The position numbers and the translations under genes were made by a program. A model generated the notes under the pieces. It did no database searches. It had not been told where the DNA came from and worked only from the letters and a program-made list of their open reading frames with translations. From Ustulina deusta (lineage: Eukaryota > Ascomycota > Sordariomycetes > Xylariales > Xylariaceae), in contig JAJNNX010000003.1 of assembly GCA_023159155.1 (NCBI GenBank), positions 558,001 through 622,000 on the forward strand: DNA of 64,000 bases, given 5' to 3'. Below are positions 45,365 through 57,438 of this stretch, piece after piece (position 1 is the first letter of the stretch; every line of letters begins with the position of its first letter).

Positions 45365-47183
45365 GACACGAGATATGCTTATCTTTAGAACGACGTAGCG
45401 AATAAACAACAATCGGCCCTAACAGCCGGGAGACAAAGATCTTGAATCGTTGTGCTGCGCCAGACCAGTGGGGTTCTGTTACACCATGACGTGGAGTTGG
45501 CGCTTCCAGGTGTGGCTCGTCAATGTGTGGCTGGTAGTCTAGTTGCCAGAGCGTGGCTCGGCAGGTTCCACTCTTCGGCAATGAATACCGCCTTTTCCCT
45601 TGGAGTTTGAGGTGGATGTCTTGAATACGAGGCCCGGTACTTTAAGTAGCCAACCTTCGCGTCGGCGATCTATCTCGTAGGTACTACGCTGCATGGGTAT
45701 GAAATATGCCCAGACCAATAAACCAAGTCACCTCGGTGGAAAATGGGTCGTGCTCTGATCAGCCCATCTCTGGCGAGGTTGATGATTCATCAAGTTTCAC
45801 GAGAAGACGGTGAATGCCGGAATTACCGTGCTGTAGGTACACGAGATATGAGAATTGCTTGGATGGTGGCCGGCCAGCGGTCTTTGTTTACTATGGCTAT
45901 TCGAATTCTATGGTTGCTTTGACTTTCAGGTCTAGTCCATCACACTACATCAACCAACGGAAAAGCACCACAGACTCACTCACTACCAGTGGTTATATCT
46001 AGATTGCCTAGTTCGTGGATCGACATCTCCAGGATAATCATACAATGTTTCTTTTGAAGAGTGTGCATTATTATGCCCAATATATGTTGGAGCCCGATCT
46101 CGCGAATCTCTCTTGCCTCCACGACATAATCAGGCTCGTTATTGGAATATCTGCACGCTGATTCCCATGTGGCCGATTCTGGCCCGAGTCGGTCATGAGA
46201 TGTAGTATAGTCTCAAATTGTGTTGCGAGGAAATCTCCTTTGCTCACGGTTTCCTCTCTTGACGGAAATCATAATCCAGCTCTATAATTCATAAATCCCA
46301 CTGTCTTCTTGTGCTTAGTCACTCCTCGGGAGGATGTCAACCTGTCTTTATCTGCGTCCATACGATCCAGCGAGGTGAGTCGCCATCCCAAGTATGCCAA
46401 GTTAATCAGCGTTCCCGCTTTACGGCATCTCAAAACAACAAAGCCCGCAACCGCCTCTTCATGTCATGAATCACCTCTAGGGCCTGAGGTCGGGGTTGGT
46501 CCCTGCACGGTTGACTAGTGTACAGTCTACCCCCCTGTATTTTCAGTCCCCTAGTCCGAGTAGTTGCAGAAAGAGCATCATCGCTACAGCAAAATATAAG
46601 CTCTATCTACTAGGTGGCATACTTATATACCGGCTTACATGCCCAAGGCGAGTTGCGGTCGACACATTACATCGGTTGGATTACGGCCTATGCTGGGTTG
46701 ATTCTAGCTGCCCCAGGTTACACTAGGTATCACAGGTGCGTGGCAAAACAAGAGCGCTCTCTTAGAATTATGTTATCAGAGATATTGCTTCTTGGCTATT
46801 TACCGCCTAGAATCTTTTCTCTAGAGATCAACGTTAGTTGCCTTTATTTTTTTGGGTTTAGTTCCCCAGTGATGATGATATGACTTGGGGTGCTAGATAG
46901 CGGTGGCGTCATGATGGAGATATCTCGTTGATCTATAACTTTAAGTACATAGCGGATAGGTGAAGGGATGAGCTCTAGGATACTCTAATTTTCAATTAAA
47001 ACCCACTGGTCGATCCCTAAGCATCGCTCCTAGATTCATGTATAAGAACTCACTAGACTCCGGCTCAGGTTACCAATCCATCAACACACCCATAAGTACA
47101 TTCAATACATGCTCTGCATAGCAATATCTATCAAACAATCGAAAATTTAATCTCGCTACTATCTCACTACATAATACTTGATC
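45365..47183. other. Intergenic, no gene recognised
   Basis: About 1.8 kb containing the promoters of the TMEM234-like gene and of con-6. CON-6 family genes are generally developmentally controlled, so part of the long upstream region may be regulatory. No coding motif found. Confidence 0.5.
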
Positions 47184-47571
47184 ATGGCTTCCGAAGCTCA
47201 GATCGCTGGTGGTCACAAGGCGAACCTCAGCAATCCCAACACCTCGGAGGAGTCCAAGCAGCACTCTCGCGAAATCCTCGAAAACGAGTTCAACTACGAT
47301 GTCGGTAAGACTTGTTGCGATGTCCGCGTACACACTACGCTACTCTACCTTTGCAAGCCACGCTCTTTGAATTACACGTTGAAACAATCAATTTAAGACA
47401 AATTCATATGAAAAAAACAGCTAAATTGATCCTAATATAGCTCCCGATGTCAACGATAACCAGGACAAGAATCCCAACAACGTCGCCGGCGGCCTCAAGG
47501 CCACTATCAAGAATCCGAATGTCTCCGAGGAGGCCAAGGAAAGCGCCAGAGAACGGCTCGATCAGATGTAA
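47184..47571 (+). CDS. con-6: Conidiation-specific protein 6 (CON-6 family)
   Basis: Small hydrophilic protein accumulating in conidia and under stress in filamentous ascomycetes. Model: join(47184..47304,47441..47571), 83 aa. It consists of two copies of the CON-6 repeat: GGHKANLSNPNTSEESKQHS and then GLKATIKNPNVSEEAKESAR, each followed by a short charged helix. The start at 47184 is preferred over an upstream in-frame Met because it gives the canonical short N-terminus. Biochemical role is unknown. Homology is clear. Confidence 0.93.
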
Positions 47572-48402
47572 CCGTGGATACATACGCAAAGCGGGATAGA
47601 TAAAGGTATTGCGAATCAACAATATCTGTCATTGGTTGTATAATTAGTTGCCGATGCTGCCATTTGACGATTAGTCGCTGATCGTCATCCATCCGGCTGG
47701 GTAATCTGGTTGTAACTGCAGAGGGCATTGAAAATCTGAGGCTCCATGAACTTCTCTCTTCTCCTATGTAGCTATTGTTGAGAGTTGCTGCGAGCAAGGC
47801 TATGACCTAAGTGGTTTACGCATTGAGATTCAATATGCTCTTTTCATGATTTCTTCAAAAATATCCCACTTAGGCGCTTCCAGGCAGGAGATACTAACGT
47901 TACCACACTATCCCATCTAATAAACCCTAGGGGTAAGAGGACTTGGAAATGAGTCGAGCTAGATTCACTGGACTGTGTAATGTAAATATGGAATTTTTCT
48001 CATATTGAGGCATGAAGACGTCGTATAGAGTACACTTGAGGACTGGGTGGCTTGTAGCCTGGTAGTAGCGGGGTAGTCCCAGGGCGGCCAATGCACCGAG
48101 CGGAAACTCTGTTCAAAATCCTCTAAGGATTTCTTCAATTGCTTGCGGGCACCCATAGCCAAATCCCGAGGTGAAAAGGGACAGAAAATCGCACAACGCA
48201 TGGCATCGGGGGAGGAACAAGGCCTGAGGACGATGAAACTTGGCGAAGTATTTATATATGGCTGAAGTAAATGCTCAATTCCTTATTTTTGTAGGTTCGC
48301 CGTATGTGGTATGTTCATATCATCGGCGGTAATATACAGCGCGGGAAGCATTGCGTAGTCTCGATACTTTTGCAATTTTCGCACGCACGCGACTTTAATG
48401 CC
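47572..48402. other. Intergenic, no gene seen
   Basis: 3' regions of two convergent genes (con-6 and the MIM2-like gene). No supported ORF. Confidence 0.5.
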
Positions 48403-48795
48403 TCAAAGAGTTGCCGCCGCCTCGATGGCACCTGCGGCCTTGAATGTCTTCTTGTTTGTCCAATTGATCTCGACGTCATGTGACCATTCCATGTAACGTG
48501 CCCAACCTAACCAACCAATCAGTTAGTAAAACACGTAGAACTGGATGGTAGCAGAGTCCAGCGCCGACGTACTCCAGTATGCAAACTTGCGACCAAAATA
48601 TTTCCCGGCGAAAGGGACTATTATCATAGTCAGTAGGAGCTGTAGCTGCTCTAAGCTCTGCTCCCACTCCTTTTGGGCGTCGTAGTCATCGTCGTCCGAC
48701 TCGAAACTTTCGGTAGAAGAGGAGGGTAGGGAATCGACGTCGTCGAGGTCAGAGACGGAGAGATCGGGTATGGTAAAGGAATCAGAGAGAGACAT
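48403..48795 (-). CDS. MIM2-like mitochondrial outer-membrane import protein
   Basis: Mim2 works with Mim1 to insert alpha-helical proteins into the mitochondrial outer membrane. Model: complement(join(48403..48506,48573..48795)), 108 aa. An acidic N-terminus (SDLDDVDSLPSSSTESFESD) leads to WEQSLEQLQLLLTMIIVPFA, then GKYFGRKFAYWSWARYMEW spanning the splice site. That stretch matches the fungal MIM2 pattern of an acidic Trp-containing segment, one membrane helix and a basic aromatic end. The tail after it is short. Assignment rests on this pattern only, without a search. Confidence 0.75.
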
Positions 48796-50229
48796 GGCTT
48801 CGTTTGGAGAGGGAGATATTGCGAGTAGCAGGTCGGCTCGGGGGTTAAAGCAGCGGTCGGAGCGCTACTGGCTGAAGGCCTGATGACGCATCGGACTTCG
48901 ATATGCCTCGAAACGGGATAGACAGTAGACCGTCGGAAGAAAAGGGGAAGAGGAGGCAATAGTAGGGACGGGACGCGTAAAGCGTGGAGCTCGCTGGTGT
49001 GCGAGGACGTCGTCGATGAACAACAGGCACTTTTTTCTCTTTTGTCTGAGGATGTCGTCAGTCAGGCTTGGCAGCTGTATGGGTTCGCAGGTTGCAGGTT
49101 GCTCTGCGGGATCGGAGATAGCGGTGTTATTGAGTACTTAGTGTAGGTACCTATAATTACCGTCTTAAACCAAGGCTAAGTATCCTCTGTTTGTACCTAT
49201 TGTACAATGTACTTATATACATATGTATATGTAGTATACGTGCCTAACCCTTTGGTGGACAACCTTACCTGGAATATTTTTGGCGGGCCGTCAACAGTCC
49301 ACTTCGACAGGTTGAGGTCCCGTAGAGAGTGACTCAGCGGTTGACCAGCTGAACTATGCGTGAGTAGGCAGTATATCGCCTCCTCCTCTACCGAATTTAT
49401 TTACCTTCATCCTTGCCGTCACCGAGCAGTCCAGCTCACCCAACTCTTTATCATACAAATAAATATCACAACAAACAGCACAACTATACCTTCGGTTGAA
49501 GCCGGTCCCTCGACTAGCCACCTAAGCATCAATACTTATACTTCTACTTCCGGCGGCTCTTCGACACACAATCAGTCATACACGTTCCAGATAAGGTGCC
49601 CCGAGTCAGGCGTTCAAGATGGATGCCGCAGAGACAGCAAGTGTAAGCATCCACGTTTGTCCATTTGTTGCATGTGTGATGTTGTGTCGTGCCGCACTGT
49701 CTTGTTTTATGTGCCACTCCTTTTTGCTTTGGTTCTTTCCTTCGCTCGCCTCCAGCACCGGAGAATCGCCGCTGCAACCCCTCCCAGGTATATCCCCCTT
49801 CCACATCCGCCTTATCACCCGTCTTATCGCCTACGCCCGCTATCGTATCCCCTAAGGCTTGCCCCTCCCCCATCCGGTCCCGTCCTGTGCGCCCCACCAA
49901 AAACCACCGTCTCTTTTAGAAATTCCTGAGTCAAGCCCCCAAAAAGAGTCATCGTCATCAGCCGACAGAACTCTATTTCGCCTTTCGCCTTTTACCTTCC
50001 TCTCTCTCTTATTTCCATTTCCACAATCACGTGACACCACTCTCTAGGCCATTGCGTGTTTCTTGTTTAGCTCTGGACCTTGGAGACATCCACCCACTCA
50101 ACAACAAAGCAACCACACTGCTAAACAGCCACTCAGGAATCTCGGCCTTCTCTCCCCGAACGCAAACAGCGGAAATCCGTCGTCTTCAGCACCGAAGCCA
50201 TTGTTGTCCAACCCGACGGACAACTCACA
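48796..50229. other. Intergenic; leader of eIF2-beta on the right
   Basis: Low-complexity ORFs on both strands at 49360-50040 have no motif. A C-rich pyrimidine stretch at 49860-50050 and the following ~180 bp are likely the promoter and leader of the eIF2-beta gene. A T/A-rich patch with TAGGTACCTA is at 49143-49152. Confidence 0.5.
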
Positions 50230-51694
50230 ATGTCGTCCACCGAGGAGAACAAGGAGGCCACTGCCATCTCCCACTCCACCCCCGCCGAGGAGGAGGAGCC
50301 TACCTCGCCGCCTGAAGATGGCAGTGCCCTAGACCTTGGAAAGAAGAAGAAGAAGAAGCCCAAGAAGGATGCTGACGAAGATGGCGAAGCGCCTGCCGAT
50401 GATACCGCCGCTGCCGATGGCGGCATTGACCTGTTACTCAAGAAGAAGAAAAAGAAGAAGCCCAAGACGGATAATGAATTCGCCGCCAAACTTGCTGCTC
50501 TAGATCTCGATAAGGAGGGTGAAGAGAAGTCGGACGAGCAAGCCGGCGATTCGGAGAAGGGCACTGGCATTTGGCAACACGGCCAGACAACTCCCATCAC
50601 CTACAACCTATTACTCGGACGTTTCTTCGATCTCCTCGCCGAAAAGAACCCCGACCACGCTTCTACTGGCTCTCGAAGTTACAAGATCCCACCTCCGCAA
50701 TGCCTTCGTGAAGGCAATAAGAAGACTATATTCGCCAATATTGAGGACATCACTAAGCGAAGTGAGTGCAGATTGGCGCGCGATTCACATTTTCCCTGCC
50801 ATATTATTTACTAACAATATACTACAGTGAAGCGAAGCTCCGAGCATGTGACCGCCTATCTGGTCAGTTTTCCGCTTATGTCCTCTCTTTTTCCTCTAAT
50901 TCAGGCGATAAACTGCTAACTTGGCTCAGTTTACGGAATTAGGTACAACGTGAGTGATGCTCCGTAGGGTTGTGTTCTTAAGCATTGTTGACATTACGCC
51001 AAGACCCCTTCATTCCCACATTCCATATAATATCACGTTACTAACTGCAGATGAAACAGTGGCTCGGTAGACGGATCAAAACGATTGGTCATCAAGGGCC
51101 GTTTCCAACAGTACGTTATTGAACGGATGCACTTTTTATACCATGACTAATGCCATCCAAGGAAGCAACTTGAGAGTATGTTGCGGAAATACATTATTGA
51201 GTACGTGACGTGTCGTACCTGCAAGAGCCCCGACACAACTCTCGAGAAAGGAGAGAACCGCCTCTGTGAGTCCAACACACCCTCCCCCACAACACGTACC
51301 CTAGTTAGGAAATATGGCTGTGCACGCCAACATCTGAGAGTACAAGGTCCGCTTTGCGGTCCGTATGTTTCAGTGCAGCGTTTTTGAAAAATTTCTTCTC
51401 TGAGGTTCCTATACGTATTCTCCTATAGACAAGAAAAACTTGCTAACAAGAAGGATTTTCAGATTTCATGACTTGCAATAGTGTAAGTTATAACTCAAAA
51501 GCGCCCAGGTCACCTTGTTTCCCATTCGGTAGCAACAAGAAACTTCAAGCCGGAATTTTCACTCCTAGTTAACTACCCGAAATTTGTGAGGAATTTGTTA
51601 CTAATATCATACACAGTGTGGTTCGCGTCGCTCTGTTACCGCGATCAAGAGTGGTTTCACAGCCCAAGTTGGCAAGAGGAAAAAGATGCAGTAA
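50230..51694 (+). CDS. Translation initiation factor eIF2 subunit beta, seven exons
   Basis: Part of the eIF2 complex that brings initiator tRNA to the 40S subunit; the beta subunit binds eIF5 and eIF2B and mRNA. Model: join(50230..50761,50828..50862,50930..50949,51060..51110,51162..51265,51463..51482,51617..51694), 279 aa, all phases closing. Two lysine blocks (KKKKKKPKK and KKKKKKKPK) in the N-terminal part are the eIF5/eIF2B contacts; the third block of yeast is not seen. The core has [20 protein letters not shown] and [17 protein letters not shown] zinc ribbon follows (CRTC..CNSCGS), then [14 protein letters not shown] at the end. Two 20-nt exons are notable. Very secure. Confidence 0.95.
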
Positions 51695-53207
51695 ATGTTC
51701 TAGCGTTTTGCTCGGGATTCTACTTTTTCTTCGGTCACATGATATCTGCATCTGGACGCATCTGGGCCTATAAATGGTTTTATGGAATGAGACGGTATGA
51801 GATGATACGACCTTTATCACGAGACAAAATTCGCTCCACGCCCATGACCCGGTGGACTGAATCGCATGTTTATGCCAACCATCGAGTTCACGACGCTATT
51901 CATAATTGGCTACCTATGAGTGAGAACAATTCTAGGGGATATCGCAGAATGCGACTAGATTAGTCATTGCAAGGATTCCCATATTCAGACATCAAATATA
52001 AATTGTGAAGTACCAATCAGTCGCCATGGCATTGTCTACATTTTTATGACCTAGGTAGCGCTTGCTACTCTAACTTAATGACAGCAGCTAAGCCATTTGC
52101 ATCTCGGAATTGACTCCCAGTAAATTTCGTCGTGAGGACACGCTGCTACGTTTCCCTCGGAAAAAAGGGTTACCAATGCATGGTGGAGTATGTGTCAGAG
52201 CACTAGACCGTTCGTCGAAGAATAAGCAGGGCCCTCCTATTACTCCTTGTGCGCAAACACACGAAATACTTGGGACTCGGAGGTTGTGCATCAGTAACTT
52301 GATAGGATATGTCGCAAAACAGACTGCAACGCTATACTATCATACATACTACCAGCAAATGTAAAACGTTGTTAAATTGGGAACTCGATAGAGTGGTAAT
52401 ACCTACACACACGGTATGAATGCGCAGTTTGTGCTTGGATCTCTCCCTCAGTGCAACGCATCATTCCACATCTCGCGCGGTTATCCAATAGTTTTCATCT
52501 GGCAATATACCATTCAGCGCAATGACCTCTATGCCGACCACACTAACCTTACCAGTTTATTGGAGTGCTGTTGCCCGTGTGTCCTGGTTAGACCTTATGA
52601 GCAGGGATCATTCACTCACTCCCTGGATACTTCGGCGCTAGATAAGCATATATATACTAGTAGGTATCTCGGAAGATTGGACATGAGGATGTGTCACAGA
52701 CCACCACACAGTGACCACATATCATGTACAAAAGTTTCCTATCTCATTTCCTAAACTCTCCACTAAGCTCTTCTTCATGGAACGATAGCAAACTTAGAGT
52801 TCTCATCTATTTTCCAGGTCGGTGTTCTCATCACGGGGCAGTTGGAAACCGGCACGCCAAAACTACCTACCTAGTAGACTTACATACTCATGAGTGAAGC
52901 TCAGACCATGACCTAGTGTAGGTTTACCACCGGCGACTGCTGGGTTCACTAGGTTCAATTCGGTCGGATTTAGGGAAAGTCCCAGATGAGTGGAAAGTCT
53001 CACGGAAACCTTCTAGGTAAAAAGAATCGATCAGTCATGCCGAACCCTGGTTGCAGACACGCCGAGGCTGGCCAGTGGCCTTTTTGAGATCGGCAGTCTC
53101 TACTTATCCCGCGCGGTTGTTGTGGTGACGTGCTAATAGTGGAGTTGGTTGGTAATGTAAGAGCGAAAATCTTTTATAAATAATTTGGTACTATTTTATG
53201 GTATTCT
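51695..53207. other. Intergenic, no gene recognised
   Basis: About 1.5 kb, AT-rich in parts. Short ORFs on both strands without motif. Confidence 0.5.
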
Positions 53208-55413
53208 CTACTTCTTTTCTTCGACCACGACTTCCTCTTCCGAATTGTTCTTTACTACTACGTCCAAAATATCTATAAAGGGGTGTGACAACTCCTCGGT
53301 TGTCTCATCGTCGCTGTCATACTCGTCGTCAATGAAGACACGCTCAACAGAGATGTATATGTCTGTGACACCGACGATGCTGATACGCCATTCATCTCGA
53401 GGTACAGCCATGTCGTGTGTATAATGTAGGTCTTGCCACCGATCGAAGCAGTAAGATACCGCTGCTTCACTTGTTCGAAAAGTAAGTGGGTTGAACTGTT
53501 CTTTGGTGGCCGGTGCTCCCGAATCGCCCTGTTTGTTCAATATGGTGAGGGGAGCTTTTGGAGGATCGCCTTCCTGTGAAACCACAATAGGGTGCACCCC
53601 AAATCTCAACCTCCCACACTCTCTTCCCTGATCAGGGTCTTCATGTGAATGATCTAGATCATCGAGACGTACGACGGCGATCATGAACAGGCGCTTCGCA
53701 TCAGGGCCATATTCGTAACATAAAAGCGTGCCACTGGCTGAGCTGTGCGGGCTGATTACACCATCAACGTAGGATATACTGACATCATTTAGTGTCCGGC
53801 TTGACCATTGGTAGGCCGTGGAATGTCTCCTTATGATTAAATTCGTAGTTCGCGGAGAAGGCGCGGGGTGCGGTGAAATGGTAAATTTCCGCATCTGAGC
53901 CGCCAATTGTGCACCCGAATACTCATTGTGAACAAATCTGTCGCCAACAACTATCTCGTTTGTCCGGGAAGTGTGGCCATTGCTATCGGCGATCGGGATG
54001 GATACGTAGTGGAATTTTTTGTTCGAATCGTCCCATTGCCCGCATAGAATTACAATATGGCGGATATAAATCATTCGGACTAAGATGCAGGACTTATTAA
54101 CCATTGCGCAGCTGGGAGAATGGCGGATCCTGATGTCTGGGGCATTCGGATTTGAAGAACCAGTTAGAGACCTCGAGACTACTTACCGATTGGTGGATAC
54201 TGAACACTGCAAGAGATGAAGAGTTAGAAAACACCGTTTATCGGGAAAAAATTGATGTATACATAGGGTCTTTCAGGAGCATGCATGCGAATACGACACA
54301 TAGGAGCATAATTTTCCGGGGAACAAATGATTCAGAAATACTAACTGAAAAGCAACATGGGGTCCGATATCGAACTGCGGTAATTCCACATGGGCGGTGC
54401 GGCCGATCACACTGGAAACTGAGGGCATCTTTGATCCGACGTAGAAATATTTGGCCGCCGTCGGTGCAATTACGAACCGGCCAGAGTGCTCAAAGTCGTT
54501 AGGGCCATCGGCGAGCAGGCCCAAAAATTCCTCGACTACTCTGTCAGGTTCATGTTTGATATGTGTCGTCCCCCATATGTGCTCATAGTCGTATACCGCA
54601 GTCGAGGGTTGCCTGACGACTTTCCCCCAAGCGAATAGGGAGTGGTCCTGGGGGTATTCACGGATAAGAGTCTCTTGAAGTCGGCGGAAAGCCTTCGGGC
54701 CCTCGCCATATATGAGTGGCATATTGACGTTGAAAATACCAAGTAGGCAGTAGGCCATATCCTCTTCTCGCGATGTCGTTCGCTTTGCCGCCCACGACAT
54801 CCGCTGCGCAATGCTAGCATTATCAAGGCTTCTTCCGGTTAAAAAAGGTTCATTAATACGAGTAATAGCTGCGAGATGACCCGAGAGCTGGGAGCGCGTT
54901 CCAAGGGCCTCCCAGCGACTCGAGTAGAAAACTATCTCGCGAGGGGCGATCAGCTCCTGTAGCGTCCACCCCCGGGTTACCCAGCGGCTCTTGGCGAAGT
55001 CGAGCTCGGAGCTTTCCGAAATGTCGGAGAGATATGCATAACAGACGGCGGCATTTTTATACCACTGAAACATTGAATTAATGGCTTCCGATAGTTCAGC
55101 GCTGCTTCTTTTGTCGATACAGCAGCTTGACGGCAATGGATTAGCGGCTCACTGGTCTAGTTTTCGCTTCATTCTCGGGTGCTCACGTATCAATCCAAAC
55201 CCATTCGAAGCCGTCGGCAGCTGCCTGTTGGCAGCAAAACTTGATCTTAGTAAAGCCGTCTTTCCCCCCAACATCCCTCATAGGTTCGTATTGCCATTCT
55301 CGAAACGATACTTCCTCGTCGCCCCAGGTATGCGACAGAATGGCGTAAGGTGGCGCTTGCTTATTTGAGATGAACTCTTTCATCTCCCAGGTGCAAGAGT
55401 TGAGCAGCCACAT
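53208..55413 (-). CDS. HET-domain protein with NLR-type N-terminus and unknown C-terminal part
   Basis: HET domains trigger incompatibility cell death in fungi. Model: complement(join(53208..54129,54187..54206,54342..55125,55187..55413)), 650 aa, phases closing. The N-terminus MWLLNSCTWEMKEFI, APPYAILSHTWGDEEVSF, FEWVWIDTCCIDK (across intron 1), WYKNAAVCYAYLSDI, WVTRGWTLQELIAPREIVFY and REEDMAYCLLGIFNVNMPLI is the classic form found in HET proteins of the NWD/HET-E class. Instead of a NACHT and WD repeats, the rest is ~400 residues without a family I recognise, ending in an acidic tail (DDEYDSDDETTEE; EEEVVVEEKK). The small 20-nt third exon is the weakest part of the model. Confidence 0.9.
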
Positions 55414-57438
55414 TGTACAGTGAATACATAAACATGTGCGTATATAGGTAGGCTAGTTGATAATTACACGGTAACAGCTGTATTGTGAAAAGGAGCGCAG
55501 AAGAAGGACCGTACGATGATGAGTCTCAATTGGAAGGGGAGGAGGAGCAGCTCTATTTCTTGCAGTATTTATTCCTCGCGGTCTGTCGCGGGGCTGTTTT
55601 GTTGTCCCTGCCTATAGGCATCCAGGGAAGAGATCCTTCGAAGTTAGACTCTAACACGGAAACGGCTAGTCGAGTCCTCGATTCCAATCTACCCCCGATC
55701 TACACTACCTAGGTACAGTCACATCTCCGACTCGCCGCCAATCAGAGTCTTTGGCTTAGACCGCACTTTTCGCTATATTGCTGACAGCCAAGTCCCAATA
55801 TCGCTGTACCGTCAACGTCTTACCTTAAAAATTGATCGAACGCCTGCGGAGCTCCAAGTCCGTTTGAACATCTTTCTACTATTTCACCAGGAGCAAGTAA
55901 TCCGTGGTTCTATTACTACTATTAGATTCGATTTGCTATCTCGCGCCTTCGATCTTCTATATCTGTCATGCGATCGGCCGGACGAAGAGTATGACTGTCT
56001 GGGGTCCATTTTTAACAGACTCTCACCGCATACGTTAAGGAGTGATTGTGTTATGAATACTGTGTTGTTAACAGCACGAGAGGCTCCAACTTCGCTAATA
56101 GCTGATCCCAACTAACAGCATACAGACCACTGTTTTTTCTCTCTAAAAGTAGTGTCATGGCAGTTTCCATAGGGATGAGTTTGGCATTTCGTGCTGATCT
56201 ATTCCCGAGGAACTATTCCTGGACAGTAGAAATCGACGTTAGAAGGATCAGCCCATCAGCCCAACGACTGCTCTATTTAGGGAATATCAAATCAAATTTC
56301 TCATAGTTCGTAGTGGGTTAAAATTTACCGTGCATAACCTGTAGGGCTGGGGGGATGGAACTCAGAGGCCCAGCACCCATGTCCTTCGGAACCCATAGCA
56401 AATACAAATCACTATGGCACAAACCCCTATCACAAGTTACTAAGAGGAAATGTTATAGCACGGTTCTCCGTGTGACGTGTGCATGCAGCCAGTGGTGAAG
56501 CAGTAGAGTGGGAAATAAGGGTTGGCGTAGTCTCGAAAAAGCCATCCGTGACTATACAGATATATTCTTTGCCACCGATCCTACGGATAAATATATGTAT
56601 GTATGCTCACCATTATCTCAGTCATTGTTCTCACACACAGAATCTCAACCAATACCCACTAATATAGACAGTCGAAGTGTTCAGACAACCCGGCAAGTTT
56701 ATTGCAGGTAGATACAGGTTCGTATTTTTAGGGACTGTCATTGACTACTACTGTTGCTATGTTTGTGCTACGGATTCTAAACTCCCTTGCTGGTTCACCC
56801 TTGATTATATAATGACATGGCTCATCTGAGATCTTCAGTGTGTTCTAGCTGTCGCACATCAATCTTTCTACTTAGGTTATATAAAACCCATTACGGGGTG
56901 ATTTAATTTAGCGGCAAGTATTTCATCAGATAACTGCATCTATGAAACCGAAACGGCGATAGATAGCAGTTAACATGCTAAAATTTTTTTTGTACACCTG
57001 GGAAGCTGTAATACTGGGAGGCTTAGTGATTTCTGATGACTAGACTCGGGGGAATTGGGAACGTCTAATCTAGACCTTGAATTTGTATCACAAGCATACC
57101 GTCTACGCGAGCTAGGCTGATAGCTAGAATCCTAATGCACAAAGTTTTCTCAAAACCTACTAGTAGCATTCTCTTAACTCTACTGGACCATAATGCCCCT
57201 AAGTTAGTTAACGCGCTACAAACCTAAATTAATTTTTGCTGCCGAGTAAACAACATTACTGCTGCCTTGAAATCTTGTCAAGCCCATAGAGCAAACGTTC
57301 TAGGTCGTCTGTTCGCTGCTGCACAGATCCAATAACAAGCTCTATATAACCTTCTACAATAGAGCCCTTCGCGAGGGCCGTACCCCTTTCCGCATCTCTA
57401 CAAAACATCTCGTACTAGTCTTGACATATTACTACCAT
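55414..57438. other. Intergenic, AT-rich, no gene recognised
   Basis: About 2 kb. Short ORFs (for example 55864-56115, plus strand) lack motifs. Between 56.7 and 57.4 kb the DNA is AT-rich, with many stops in every frame. Confidence 0.5.

Noticed and set aside
49300..49360. tRNA-like stretch (GACTCAGCGGTTGACCAGCTG)
   Set aside because: D-arm-like sequence but no B-box or closing stem downstream.
49360..49929. 189-aa plus-strand ORF before eIF2-beta
   Set aside because: Low-complexity, no domain, lies in a pyrimidine-rich leader region.
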